Source of the DNA: Ginsengibacter hankyongi
GTDB taxonomy: Bacteria; Bacteroidota; Bacteroidia; Chitinophagales; Chitinophagaceae
Direction of reading: 5' to 3'
NCBI RefSeq assembly: GCF_008710285.1
Contig: NZ_VYQF01000006.1
Location: forward strand, 124,001-188,000
DNA: 64,000 bases
Below the pieces are notes generated by a model. It was not told where the DNA came from. It saw only the letters and a list, made by a program, of their open reading frames with translations, and made no database searches. Shown here piece after piece: positions 55,233 through 63,339 of this stretch; position 1 is the first letter of the stretch; every line of letters starts with the position of its first letter. The position numbers were made by a program, and so were the translations under genes.

Positions 55233-55559
55233 ATGGAAACAAATTCTACACAACAGGAAATTTTATTAGTAACAGGAACAAGCTTTACTTCAGGTAAGTT
55301 TTGCGAAACCAGCGATGGACTTAGCTATAACCACCTTAGTGAAAAAGAGAAACTCGAGGTAGCCTGCTGGAACGGCCTTCTTCCTAAAATGCTGCCTGAA
55401 ATATTTAATCAATATGCTGCCCATAAAAAGCTATACCTCTGGGAAATACGTGAAGGCGCCTCATTTATAGAGCTTGAACTCGGCGAGCAATACATGGAAT
55501 TTGAAAAAAGATTTTCGATAGACCCGTATTCGTTTTTGCCCTTACAAATACTTTCCTGA
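55233..55559 (+). CDS. Small cytoplasmic protein of unknown function
   Basis: 108 residues: QEILLVTGTSFTSGKFCETS opens the protein; HLSEKEKLEVACWNGLLPKM and LYLWEIREGASFIELELGEQ follow, ending PLQILS. No recognised domain; composition and a good start region (AAAGATT ATG) suggest a real gene. It lies between the SDR and the amidotransferase, both on the same strand, but has its own spacing on both sides. Confidence 0.65.
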   Translation: METNSTQQEILLVTGTSFTSGKFCETSDGLSYNHLSEKEKLEVACWNGLLPKMLPEIFNQYAAHKKLYLWEIREGASFIELELGEQYMEFEKRFSIDPYSFLPLQILS

Positions 55560-55612
55560 TAAATTAATAAACAAAATATCTACAGGCATAGCTCGAAAAG
55601 AATCGGATACCT

Positions 55613-55640
55613 TTTGAGTTTTATAAATAATTTATCTTTG
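55613..55640 (+). promoter_or_regulatory. Bacteroidota-type promoter for the amidotransferase gene
   Basis: TATCTTTG (55633-55640) matches TAnnTTTG perfectly and TTTG at 55613-55616 lies 16 bp upstream. The ATG is at 55645. So the amidotransferase and following ligase-like gene form a separate transcription unit. Confidence 0.6.
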
Positions 55641-55644
55641 CCCG

Positions 55645-56487
55645 ATGAATTTAATTGACAAGCAAACCGTACGTATTGCTATTTTGGATTTATATGAAGG
55701 AGCGACTAACCAAGGCATGAGAGGTATCCGTGAAATAATTAAGCAGTTTGGCGAAATAAATCAACTAAATATTGAATTGCAGGAGTTTGATGTGCGTTTG
55801 CAACACAGCGTTCCTGATTTAAGTTATGATATATACATAAGTTCCGGGGGCCCGGGCAGCCCGCTGGAGAGCGAGGGTTCAGAATGGGAAAAAAAATATT
55901 TTGAATGGTTATCCGATGTAGAGAAGTGGAATGATGATGCCATGCAGTTGCAAAAGAAATATGTTTTCTTTATCTGTCATTCGTTTCAATTAGTATGCAG
56001 GCACTGGCAGCTCGCTACCGTATGCGCAAGAAAATCAACTTCGTTTGGCGTATTCCCTATACATCTTTTGGAAGAAGGAAAAGAAGAGCCGGTATTTAAC
56101 GGAATGGCAGATCCTTTTTATGCGGTTGACAGCCGCGATTACCAGGTTATTGAGCCAAGGATGAACATACTTTATAAGGGAGCAAAAATATTATGCATTG
56201 AAAAAGACCGACCTCATTTGCCTTATGAAAGAGCGATTATGGGCATTCGGTTCAGCGATTATTTTATTGGCACCCAGTTTCATCCCGAAGCGGATGCAGT
56301 TGGTATGAGCATGTATTTGCAAACAGAAGAAAAAAAGAAAACGGTTATAGAAAATCATGGGGAACAAAAATGGAAATCTATGATTGAACAACTGAATGAC
56401 CCTGAAAAAATATTGTGGACTTATGCGCATATTCTTCCCAACTTTTTAAATATTGCCCTCAATAGTTTCTCCCTGGTCCCTGCATAA
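55645..56487 (+). CDS. Class I glutamine amidotransferase-like protein
   Basis: 280 residues. GATase1 fold with the oxyanion phrase YISSGGPGSPLESEGSEW, nucleophile Cys111 in FFICHSFQLVCRHW, and His213/Glu215 in GTQFHPEADAVG. The whole catalytic triad is present, so it can release ammonia from glutamine, or be a gamma-glutamyl hydrolase of the GATase1 fold. The C-terminal ~60 residues beyond the GATase core (EQKWKSMIEQLNDPEKILWT) are an extension. Next gene on the strand is a ligase-like protein, and the YbdK-type ligase is upstream: a combination that suggests gamma-glutamyl intermediate chemistry. Confidence 0.9.
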   Translation: MNLIDKQTVRIAILDLYEGATNQGMRGIREIIKQFGEINQLNIELQEFDVRLQHSVPDLSYDIYISSGGPGSPLESEGSEWEKKYFEWLSDVEKWNDDAMQLQKKYVFFICHSFQLVCRHWQLATVCARKSTSFGVFPIHLLEEGKEEPVFNGMADPFYAVDSRDYQVIEPRMNILYKGAKILCIEKDRPHLPYERAIMGIRFSDYFIGTQFHPEADAVGMSMYLQTEEKKKTVIENHGEQKWKSMIEQLNDPEKILWTYAHILPNFLNIALNSFSLVPA

Positions 56488-56594
56488 CACAGTCTCGTGT
56501 TTCATGAAATGTAAAATTTTGTTTTGCTCACCCCGTAATACATTTTTAATTTTCTTACCTTTCATTCATTCTTTTTTCTAAAATTAAAAATGCT

Positions 56595-57788
56595 ATGATA
56601 CCCGCACTCAGGGAACAATTCAATAAAAACTTTACGCAAAAAAAATATGAAGATTTTTTAAAAGATCTGGACAGTAAACACCCAGGCGCTATTGAATTTC
56701 GAATAGCCGAAACGCCGGTATTTATCCCCAAAGACTTTACCAATAAAATGCTCGGCGCCTGCGAGACTATTATCGATTTCATTAAAGATCCTGCGTTTAA
56801 AAAGCTTACTGATCGTGCAGTTCCCCGGGGTGAAAACGTACCCGGTGAGAATGACCATCCACATTGTATTGCGTTTGATTTTGGAATTTGTGAAAACAAA
56901 AATGGCGAACTGGAACCCCAGCTTATAGAAATGCAGGGTTTTCCTTCCTTATTCGGATTCCAGGTTTATTACCCGCAAATAATAGAAAAATATTATAATA
57001 TACCTGCTGACTATAGCAACTATCTTAATGGATATAACGCTGATACGTACCTGCAGTTTTTAAGAGATATAATTTTAGGAAATCATAATCCCGAAAATGT
57101 TATTCTGCTTGAGATAAAACCGCATGAACAAAAAACGAGAATTGATTTCTATTGCACGCAGGATTATCTGAAAATACCCATCGTTTGCCTTACGGAATTG
57201 ATACAGGAAGGGAAAAAATTATTCTATAAAAAAGATGAGAAGAAAATTGAAGTAAAAAGAATTTATAACCGGGTTATATTCGATGAACTTACACAGTTAA
57301 AAGAAAAACTGGGAAATATTGTTGACATAACGCAGCCACTTGATGTGGAATGGATACCGCACCCTAACTGGTTTTACCGTATCAGCAAATTCACTCTTCC
57401 GTTTATAAACCATCCTTATGTTCCGGAAACTTTTTTCCTTAATGAAGTGAAGCAATCACCCGGTGACCTGGAAAATTTTGTATTAAAACCGCTGTTTTCT
57501 TTTGCCGGCCAGGGCGTAATTATTGATGTAACAAAAGAGGATATTGAAAAAGTGGCTGATCCTGAAAACTGGATATTGCAACGCAAAGTAAAATATGCAG
57601 ATGTAATTAAAACGCCCAACACCCCTGCAAAAGCCGAAATAAGAATCTTTTATTTCTGGAAAGACAATATGGAAAGGCCGGTTGCTGTTACTAACCTTGC
57701 AAGGCTTAGCAAGGGGAAAATGATTGGCGTAAGATATAATGCGGATAAAGACTGGGTGGGCGGCAGCGTTTGTTATTTTGAAAAATGA
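56595..57788 (+). CDS. ATP-grasp-like ligase of unknown specificity
   Basis: 397 residues. I see a C-terminal ATP-grasp-like half: FVLKPLFSFAGQGVIIDVTK (Lys and glycine-rich loop), WILQRKVKYADVIKTP and AEIRIFYFWKDN, where an acidic/Asn pair could hold magnesium. The N-terminal half (PHCIAFDFGICENKNGELEP, QLIEMQGFPSLFGFQVYYPQ) resembles the substrate part of circularly arranged ligases such as the glutathionylspermidine-synthase type. No named family is recognised. It follows the amidotransferase by 107 bp on the same strand. Confidence 0.75.
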   Translation: MIPALREQFNKNFTQKKYEDFLKDLDSKHPGAIEFRIAETPVFIPKDFTNKMLGACETIIDFIKDPAFKKLTDRAVPRGENVPGENDHPHCIAFDFGICENKNGELEPQLIEMQGFPSLFGFQVYYPQIIEKYYNIPADYSNYLNGYNADTYLQFLRDIILGNHNPENVILLEIKPHEQKTRIDFYCTQDYLKIPIVCLTELIQEGKKLFYKKDEKKIEVKRIYNRVIFDELTQLKEKLGNIVDITQPLDVEWIPHPNWFYRISKFTLPFINHPYVPETFFLNEVKQSPGDLENFVLKPLFSFAGQGVIIDVTKEDIEKVADPENWILQRKVKYADVIKTPNTPAKAEIRIFYFWKDNMERPVAVTNLARLSKGKMIGVRYNADKDWVGGSVCYFEK

Positions 57789-57924
57789 ACAATATGTTTT
57801 TTAAAATGTTACCCATCTTTAACCGGAACATTAATCGAGTTTAATATTTTGATGAATTATAAAATATCATATCTTTAATTTTCCCGTTTTTAGCCAACCA
57901 TTTTTTCATATTATATAAAAATTT

Positions 57925-58470
57925 TTGCAGGACGTAAAGAAATATAGCGAGGATGAACTTGTACACCTTTTGAAAAACAGGGATCAATCCGCATTTTCTT
58001 ATTTGTACGATAATTATTCGTCCGTTTTATATGGCGTTATTTATAAAATGCTGGAAAATCACGAACTTTCAGAAGATGTATTGCAGGAAGCATTTATAAA
58101 AATCTGGAATAACTTTTCAAATTATGATAGTGATAAAGGAAGGTTATTTACGTGGATGTTAAATATAACAAGAAATTTAACCATCGATACCATTAGAAGT
58201 AAGGGATATAAGAAGCAATCTAAAATCCAAAATTCGGAGAATGCCGTAAATAATATCAGCGACAAAGCAAATACCGCTGAAAGCTTCGATGCACTTGGAA
58301 TAAGAAAGCATTTAACCCTTCTCAAAAACGATCAGAAACAGATTATAGATCTTGCTTATTTTGGTGGATTAACGCAGGAGGAAATTTCAAAAACATTGGA
58401 TATTCCACTGGGAACTGTAAAAACAAAAATGAGAACCGCAATTATTGAATTAAGAAAAGTGTTAAAATAA
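57925..58470 (+). CDS. ECF-type RNA polymerase sigma-70 factor
   Basis: 181 residues from a TTG start at 57925; no ATG or GTG in frame serves. Region 2: AFSYLYDNYSSVLYGVIYKM, ELSEDVLQEAFIKIWNN and GRLFTWMLNITRNLTIDTIR. Region 4: QKQIIDLAYFGGLTQEEISK and LGTVKTKMRTAI. Full set for DNA binding. It directs stress or envelope regulons and is held by the adjacent anti-sigma factor. Confidence 0.92.
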   Translation: MQDVKKYSEDELVHLLKNRDQSAFSYLYDNYSSVLYGVIYKMLENHELSEDVLQEAFIKIWNNFSNYDSDKGRLFTWMLNITRNLTIDTIRSKGYKKQSKIQNSENAVNNISDKANTAESFDALGIRKHLTLLKNDQKQIIDLAYFGGLTQEEISKTLDIPLGTVKTKMRTAIIELRKVLK

Positions 58471-58471
58471 A

Positions 58472-59275
58472 TTGAACAAAGAAGGCATCATATCATCTGG
58501 TTTACTTGAATTATACGCTATGGGTTTAACTTCAGCAGAAGAAACCCGCCAGGTAGAAGGTTGGGTAAATCAGTATCCTGAAATAAAGCAGGAACTTGAT
58601 GCAATAGAAGCATCGCTTGAATCGTATGCAAAGGCACATGCAATAGTGCCATCTTCTTCTGTAAAAGATAAAATATTTTCTCACATAGCATCAGAGCAAT
58701 CAGCGGATGCCAATAAGATTCCTTCAATTAAAGCTGCGCCTGCACCACAAAAAGTTTATCGCATACCAACTTACTTTAAAGTTGCTGCAGCGGCAATAAT
58801 TATTGTATTAATTGGAAGTGTAGCGCTTAACTATTCGTATTATTCTAAATACCAGTCTGCAAATAATGAGTTGCAGGTGGCCCAGGAAAAATTAAGGCAA
58901 AATGAACAAGCTAACCTGGCCATGAAAACTGATATTAATGTAATGAGCGATAAAAATTCATTACCGGTTGTATTAAAAGGAACGCCTCATGCACCGGATG
59001 CGCTTGCAAAAATTTACTGGATGAAAAATACCGGCGAGGTTTATGTCGATCCTTCAAATTTACCTTCTGCGCCGGCCGGTAAGCAATACCAGTTATGGGC
59101 AATTATAGATGGCAAGCCCGTTGATGCGGGAATGATAAGCACCAAACAAGGCATTTATCATATACAAAAAATGAAAACATTTGGAAGCGCCCAGGCATTT
59201 GCCATTACTTTAGAAAAAGCTGGCGGCAGCCCCACCCCTACTATGGACCAGATGTATGTAATTGCCAAAATTTGA
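58472..59275 (+). CDS. Anti-sigma factor (RskA-type)
   Basis: 267 residues, TTG start one base after the sigma stop, so strongly coupled. N-terminal ASD-like cytoplasmic helix (SSGLLELYAMGLTSAEETRQ), transmembrane helix (VAAAAIIIVLIGSVALNYSY) at about residue 110, coiled coil, and the periplasmic RskA domain with LPSAPAGKQYQLWAIIDGKP and FAITLEKAGGSPTPTMDQMY. Keeps the ECF sigma factor inactive until an envelope signal. Confidence 0.92.
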   Translation: MNKEGIISSGLLELYAMGLTSAEETRQVEGWVNQYPEIKQELDAIEASLESYAKAHAIVPSSSVKDKIFSHIASEQSADANKIPSIKAAPAPQKVYRIPTYFKVAAAAIIIVLIGSVALNYSYYSKYQSANNELQVAQEKLRQNEQANLAMKTDINVMSDKNSLPVVLKGTPHAPDALAKIYWMKNTGEVYVDPSNLPSAPAGKQYQLWAIIDGKPVDAGMISTKQGIYHIQKMKTFGSAQAFAITLEKAGGSPTPTMDQMYVIAKI

Positions 59276-59498
59276 TTTTAAATTTCTCTCCTGTCTCCTT
59301 ACTTAAAGTTTATAAGGAGGATATCGTGTAACCATTACTGATAGTATTAGTATGAAATGAAATCCAATTGTACAATTCATTCGTACATAATATAAGCACC
59401 AATAATAACGGCACAATTCATGTTATAACTGAAGTGCTAAGTCCCAAATAATCGAATCCGTACCCCGTGAACTTTAAAGGGGAATCACCTATATAAAG

Positions 59499-59519
59499 CC
59501 GGCTTTGCCGGTTTTTTTT
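59499..59519 (+). terminator. Intrinsic terminator after the sigma/anti-sigma pair
   Basis: CCGGC (59499-59503), loop TTT, GCCGG (59507-59511), then eight T residues. A candidate translation start at 59505 lies inside it, which is why the later ATG at 59604 is chosen for the next gene. The rest of 59276-59603 shows nothing else; no tRNA could be folded from the ATCGAATCC string near 59454. Confidence 0.8.
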
Positions 59520-59603
59520 ATAGAATTGAAACTATTAATTTATGAAGATTTAATTTTGGCGAATTTCCGAAGACCCGGACAGAAGATTTTATTTGCAAAA
59601 ATT

Positions 59604-60347
59604 ATGTATCAAAATAAAAAAGTAGTGGTTGTTCTTCCGGCCTATAACGCCGCAAATACAATTGAAAAGACAATTTCCGAAATTCCGCGTGATATAGTTG
59701 ATGAAATTGTTTTGGTAGATGATAACAGCTCTGATAACACCATTGAAGTTGCCAGGAAAATAGGCCTGCAGCATATAATAAAGCATACCGAAAATAAAGG
59801 ATATGGCGGTAATCAAAAAAGCTGCTATCATAAAGCGCTGGAATTAAACGCAGATATTGTCATCATGCTCCATCCGGATTATCAATATACCCCAAAGCTG
59901 CTGCTGGCAATGGTTTCCGTTATTGGCAACGATTTATACAAAGTTGTATTTGGAAGCCGCATTTTAGGAAAGGGCGCATTAAAGGGCGGGATGCCAATGT
60001 ATAAATATATTTCAAACAGGTTTCTAACGCTGTTTCAAAATTTGCTAATGAACCAAAAGCTTTCTGAATATCACACAGGCTACAGGGCTTATCACAGCGA
60101 TGTATTGAAAAAAATTAATTTCGATCAAAATTCTGATGACTTTATTTTTGACAATGAAATGGTAGCCCAGATTTTTTATAACAATTTTGAAATTGCTGAA
60201 ATCACCTGCCCTACAAAATATTTTAAAGAAGCATCTTCTATAAATTTGAGAAGAAGTATAACTTATGGACTTGGAGTTTTAAAAGTTTCGGTGCTTTATT
60301 TTCTTACGAAGCTCAAAATATATAAATGGAAATTGCTCACCCCCTGA
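59604..60347 (+). CDS. Family 2 glycosyltransferase
   Basis: 247 residues from ATG 59604. The GT-A fold starts VVVVLPAYNAANTIEKTISE, with DDNSSDNT (DxD-like) and MLHPDYQYTPKLLLAMVSVI, then EYHTGYRAYHSDVLKKINFD. No membrane domain beyond a short hydrophobic C-terminus (VSVLYFLTKLKIY). Typical of dolichyl-phosphate-mannose-synthase-like enzymes that charge a lipid carrier. Its end overlaps the next gene by 22 bp, supporting joint work with the ArnT-like enzyme. Confidence 0.9.
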   Translation: MYQNKKVVVVLPAYNAANTIEKTISEIPRDIVDEIVLVDDNSSDNTIEVARKIGLQHIIKHTENKGYGGNQKSCYHKALELNADIVIMLHPDYQYTPKLLLAMVSVIGNDLYKVVFGSRILGKGALKGGMPMYKYISNRFLTLFQNLLMNQKLSEYHTGYRAYHSDVLKKINFDQNSDDFIFDNEMVAQIFYNNFEIAEITCPTKYFKEASSINLRRSITYGLGVLKVSVLYFLTKLKIYKWKLLTP

Positions 60348-61984
60348 ATAACCGGTTACAAAGCAAGACATACCTGACTATTATTATCCTGTCTGGCATT
60401 ATTTTTTTTATTCCGTTTCTTGGAAGGGTTCACTTGTTCGATTGGGATGAAATCAATTTTGCTGAATCAGCAAGAGAGATGGTTGTTACCGGAAATTATC
60501 ACCGCGTACAGATTAACTTTCAACCTTTCTGGGAAAAGCCACCGCTATTCTTTTGGCTGCAAGCGGGTTGTATGAAATTGTTTGGTGTAAACGAATTTGC
60601 AGCGAGACTACCAAACGCATTGTTTGGAATTATCACGCTTGTCACCCTTTTTGTTATCGGTAAAAAATATAAAAATCCACGGTTCGGATTCATCTGGGCC
60701 ATTAGTTACCTCGGCACTTTTTTACCACACCTGTATTTTAAATCTGCCATTATAGATCCTGTATTCAATTACTTTATTTTTTTAGGCATCTATTTTATGT
60801 TCAAAGATGTAACCACTGAATCTTCCAAGAAAAGCCTATTGTATGCATCGTTAGCTGGTTTATTTATTGGCCTTTCAACTTTAACAAAAGGCCCGGTGGG
60901 ACTACTCGTTTTCCTCATAGCGTTTTTGGTTTACTTTATTTTTAAGCGGTTTAAAAATTTTCCCAACATCAAAAAAATTCTTGTATTCGTTGCGCTATAT
61001 GCTGTTGTTTGTTTTTTTTGGTTTGGCATAGAAGTAATCAATAACGGGTTCTGGTTTTTGAAGGAATTTCTGTCTTACCAGGCAGACCTTTTCTTACACC
61101 CGGTAGCGAGTCACGGAGAGCCATTTTATTATCATTTTGTAGTGGTGTTTATCGGCTGCTTTCCCATTTCGATTATTGCACTACCTGTTTTTTTCAATGG
61201 GCCAAAATATGGGAAAAACGATTTTAAATTGCTGATGAAAATTCTCTTCTGGACAGTAATGATCTTGTTTAGCATCACCACAACAAAAATTGTCCATTAC
61301 TCTTCTCTTACGTACATGCCACTTGCGTTTCTTGCAACTGTTTATCTGGATTATACTTTAGAAAATAATATTAAAACAAAAAATTATGTAATTATATTAT
61401 TGGTGTTTGGGGGATTTGTTTTTTCATTCTTGCTTGCTGCAGTTCCATATATAGCCATTCATAAAAATTTAATTATTCCGTACCTGCACGATCCGTTCGC
61501 GGTTGCTAGTCTTAATGTACCTGTAAAATGGAATGGCTACGAAAGCCTTATTGGCTTAGCTTATTTTGTATTGGTAATTGCTGCTATTATTATGTTTAAT
61601 AAAAGAGAATACATGAAAGGCATGCTTTTTCTTTTTTACTCGACAGCCATTTGCCTTTTCGTGTATCTGTTGGCGGTAGTTCCAAAGATCGAACGGTATT
61701 CGCAGGGCCCTGCAATTGATTTTTATACAAGTTTGCAGGGAAAAAACGTGTACGTGTGGCCGATAGGCTTTAAAAGTTATGCGCAATATTTTTACGCAAA
61801 AAAAACAGCAACCCCTGTTTACGGAGAAAAAGATGAAGATTTCTTGCTGAAAGGAAATATCACACGGCCTGCTTATTTTGTGGTGAAGATAACCAACACA
61901 AAATTTGACAGCACCTGTAACGGATGCACGTTAATTAAACAGGAAGGCGGCTTTAATTTTTACATAAGAGAACCAGTAAAATAA
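60326..61984 (+). CDS. GT39/ArnT-like membrane glycosyltransferase
   Basis: 552 residues with about 11-12 membrane spans. Catalytic loop after TM1: LFDWDEINFAESAREMVVTG with the Asp-Glu pair of the family, then FWEKPPLFFWLQAG. A C-terminal periplasmic domain of ~100 residues (VPKIERYSQGPAIDFYTSLQ). Transfers a sugar from a lipid carrier to an envelope acceptor such as lipid A or protein. Substrate not predictable. Paired by overlap with the GT2 gene, which could supply the activated lipid sugar. Confidence 0.9.
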   Translation: MEIAHPLNNRLQSKTYLTIIILSGIIFFIPFLGRVHLFDWDEINFAESAREMVVTGNYHRVQINFQPFWEKPPLFFWLQAGCMKLFGVNEFAARLPNALFGIITLVTLFVIGKKYKNPRFGFIWAISYLGTFLPHLYFKSAIIDPVFNYFIFLGIYFMFKDVTTESSKKSLLYASLAGLFIGLSTLTKGPVGLLVFLIAFLVYFIFKRFKNFPNIKKILVFVALYAVVCFFWFGIEVINNGFWFLKEFLSYQADLFLHPVASHGEPFYYHFVVVFIGCFPISIIALPVFFNGPKYGKNDFKLLMKILFWTVMILFSITTTKIVHYSSLTYMPLAFLATVYLDYTLENNIKTKNYVIILLVFGGFVFSFLLAAVPYIAIHKNLIIPYLHDPFAVASLNVPVKWNGYESLIGLAYFVLVIAAIIMFNKREYMKGMLFLFYSTAICLFVYLLAVVPKIERYSQGPAIDFYTSLQGKNVYVWPIGFKSYAQYFYAKKTATPVYGEKDEDFLLKGNITRPAYFVVKITNTKFDSTCNGCTLIKQEGGFNFYIREPVK

Positions 61985-61985
61985 A

Positions 61986-63197
61986 TTAAGCTACTGCTTT
62001 ATTTACCAAATCTGCAGCTTCACTCAATAAAATAGCAGATTGTACCTTTAGTCCGCTTTTATCAATAAGTTCTTTGGCAACTTCTGCATTGGTTCCCTGT
62101 AACCTTACAATAATGGGAATTTCAATATTGCCAATAGATTCATAAGCATCTATAACGCCCTGGGCTACACGATCGCAACGAACAATACCGCCAAAAATAT
62201 TAATAAGAATTGCTTTTACTTTAGGGTCTTTTAAAATTATCCTGAAACCTGCTTCCACAGTTTGGGCATTAGCTGTACCACCTACATCCAAAAAATTGGC
62301 AGGCTCACCACCACTTAATTTTATCATGTCCATCGTTGCCATTGCAAGGCCAGCGCCGTTTACCATGCATCCAACATTTCCATCAAGCTTTACGAAATTT
62401 AGATTGAATTTTGCAGCTTCCACTTCTGTCGGGTCTTCTTCTGTTATATCACGCAGCGCAGCAACATCCGGGTGACGCATTAATGAATTGTCATCAATAT
62501 TCATTTTACAATCAACGGCAATTATTTTATTATCGCTCGTTTTAAACAGAGGATTTATTTCGAGCATACTGCAATCGAGCCCAACATAAGCACTATATAA
62601 ATTAGTTACAAATTTTACGCAATTTTTAAATGCATCTCCTTTAAGTCCAAGATTAAATCCGATCTTTCTTGCCTGGAATGAAGGTAATGCACCGCCCGGA
62701 TGAACCCATTCTTTAAATATTTTTTCTGGAGTATCATGCGCTACATCTTCAATATTTACACCGCCTTCGGTGCTGTACATAATTACATTTTTACCTTTAG
62801 CCCTGTCAAGTAGAATGGATAAATATATTTCTTTTGTTTTATCGGGGCCCTCATAGTAAACATCCTGTGCAACCAATACTTTGCTTACCAATTTGCCCGC
62901 TTCACCAGTTTGCACTGTTACTAACGTTCCACCCAAAATGTTTCCTGCAATATTCTTTACGTCTTCAAGATTTTTGGCAACAGCAACCCCACGTTGATCT
63001 TTACCCTTGATAGTTCCTTTACCTCTTCCACCTGCATGAATCTGTGCTTTAATTACCACAAACCTGCTTCCATACTGGCTGTTAATATAACGGTATGCTT
63101 CTTCTGCTTCTGCAATAGTGCTGCAAGCGATTCCTTCCTGAACCGGAACATTATACTTTTTCAACAATTCTTTTGCCTGGTATTCATGTAAATTCAT
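61986..63197 (-). CDS. sucC: Succinate-CoA ligase, beta subunit
   Basis: 403 residues from ATG 63197; an earlier in-frame ATG at 63275 would add 26 residues of poor quality. MNLHEYQAKELLKKYNVPVQ is the family start. ATP-grasp segments IKAQIHAGGRGKGTIKGK and LEINPLFKTSDNKIIAVDCK, and the CoA-ligase part ILINIFGGIVRCDRVAQGVI, are intact. Catalyses succinyl-CoA + ADP + Pi to succinate, CoA and ATP in the citric acid cycle. The alpha subunit is not in this window. Convergent with the glycosyltransferase gene, with one base between stops. Confidence 0.96.
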   Translation of the reverse strand: MNLHEYQAKELLKKYNVPVQEGIACSTIAEAEEAYRYINSQYGSRFVVIKAQIHAGGRGKGTIKGKDQRGVAVAKNLEDVKNIAGNILGGTLVTVQTGEAGKLVSKVLVAQDVYYEGPDKTKEIYLSILLDRAKGKNVIMYSTEGGVNIEDVAHDTPEKIFKEWVHPGGALPSFQARKIGFNLGLKGDAFKNCVKFVTNLYSAYVGLDCSMLEINPLFKTSDNKIIAVDCKMNIDDNSLMRHPDVAALRDITEEDPTEVEAAKFNLNFVKLDGNVGCMVNGAGLAMATMDMIKLSGGEPANFLDVGGTANAQTVEAGFRIILKDPKVKAILINIFGGIVRCDRVAQGVIDAYESIGNIEIPIIVRLQGTNAEVAKELIDKSGLKVQSAILLSEAADLVNKAVA

Positions 63198-63317
63198 AAT
63201 TAACTCTTTTAAGCGAAGATAACGGCTAATTGGTAAATTGAATAAAGTTTTGAAATATGATGAACATATAAACATTACCTGCTTTTCTTTTATATTATTA
63301 TCTAGCCTAAGTTTCCT

Positions 63318-63325
63318 TACGTTTG
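63318..63325 (+). promoter_or_regulatory. Candidate -7 box before the DUF2911 gene
   Basis: TACGTTTG fits TAnnTTTG and lies 15 bp before the ATG at 63340. No clear -33 partner is seen. Confidence 0.4.
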
Positions 63326-63339
63326 CATAAATTATTGTT

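Noticed and set aside
59440-59500. tRNA gene suggested by the string ATCGAATCC
   Set aside because: No acceptor, D or anticodon stems can be paired around it.
59505-59603. Earlier start for the GT2 glycosyltransferase
   Set aside because: The earlier ATG lies in the loop and stem of an intrinsic terminator, and the family sequence begins at the ATG at 59604.
63198-63275. N-terminal extension of SucC
   Set aside because: The family universally starts MNLHEYQAKELL; the extra 26 residues are upstream untranslated sequence.
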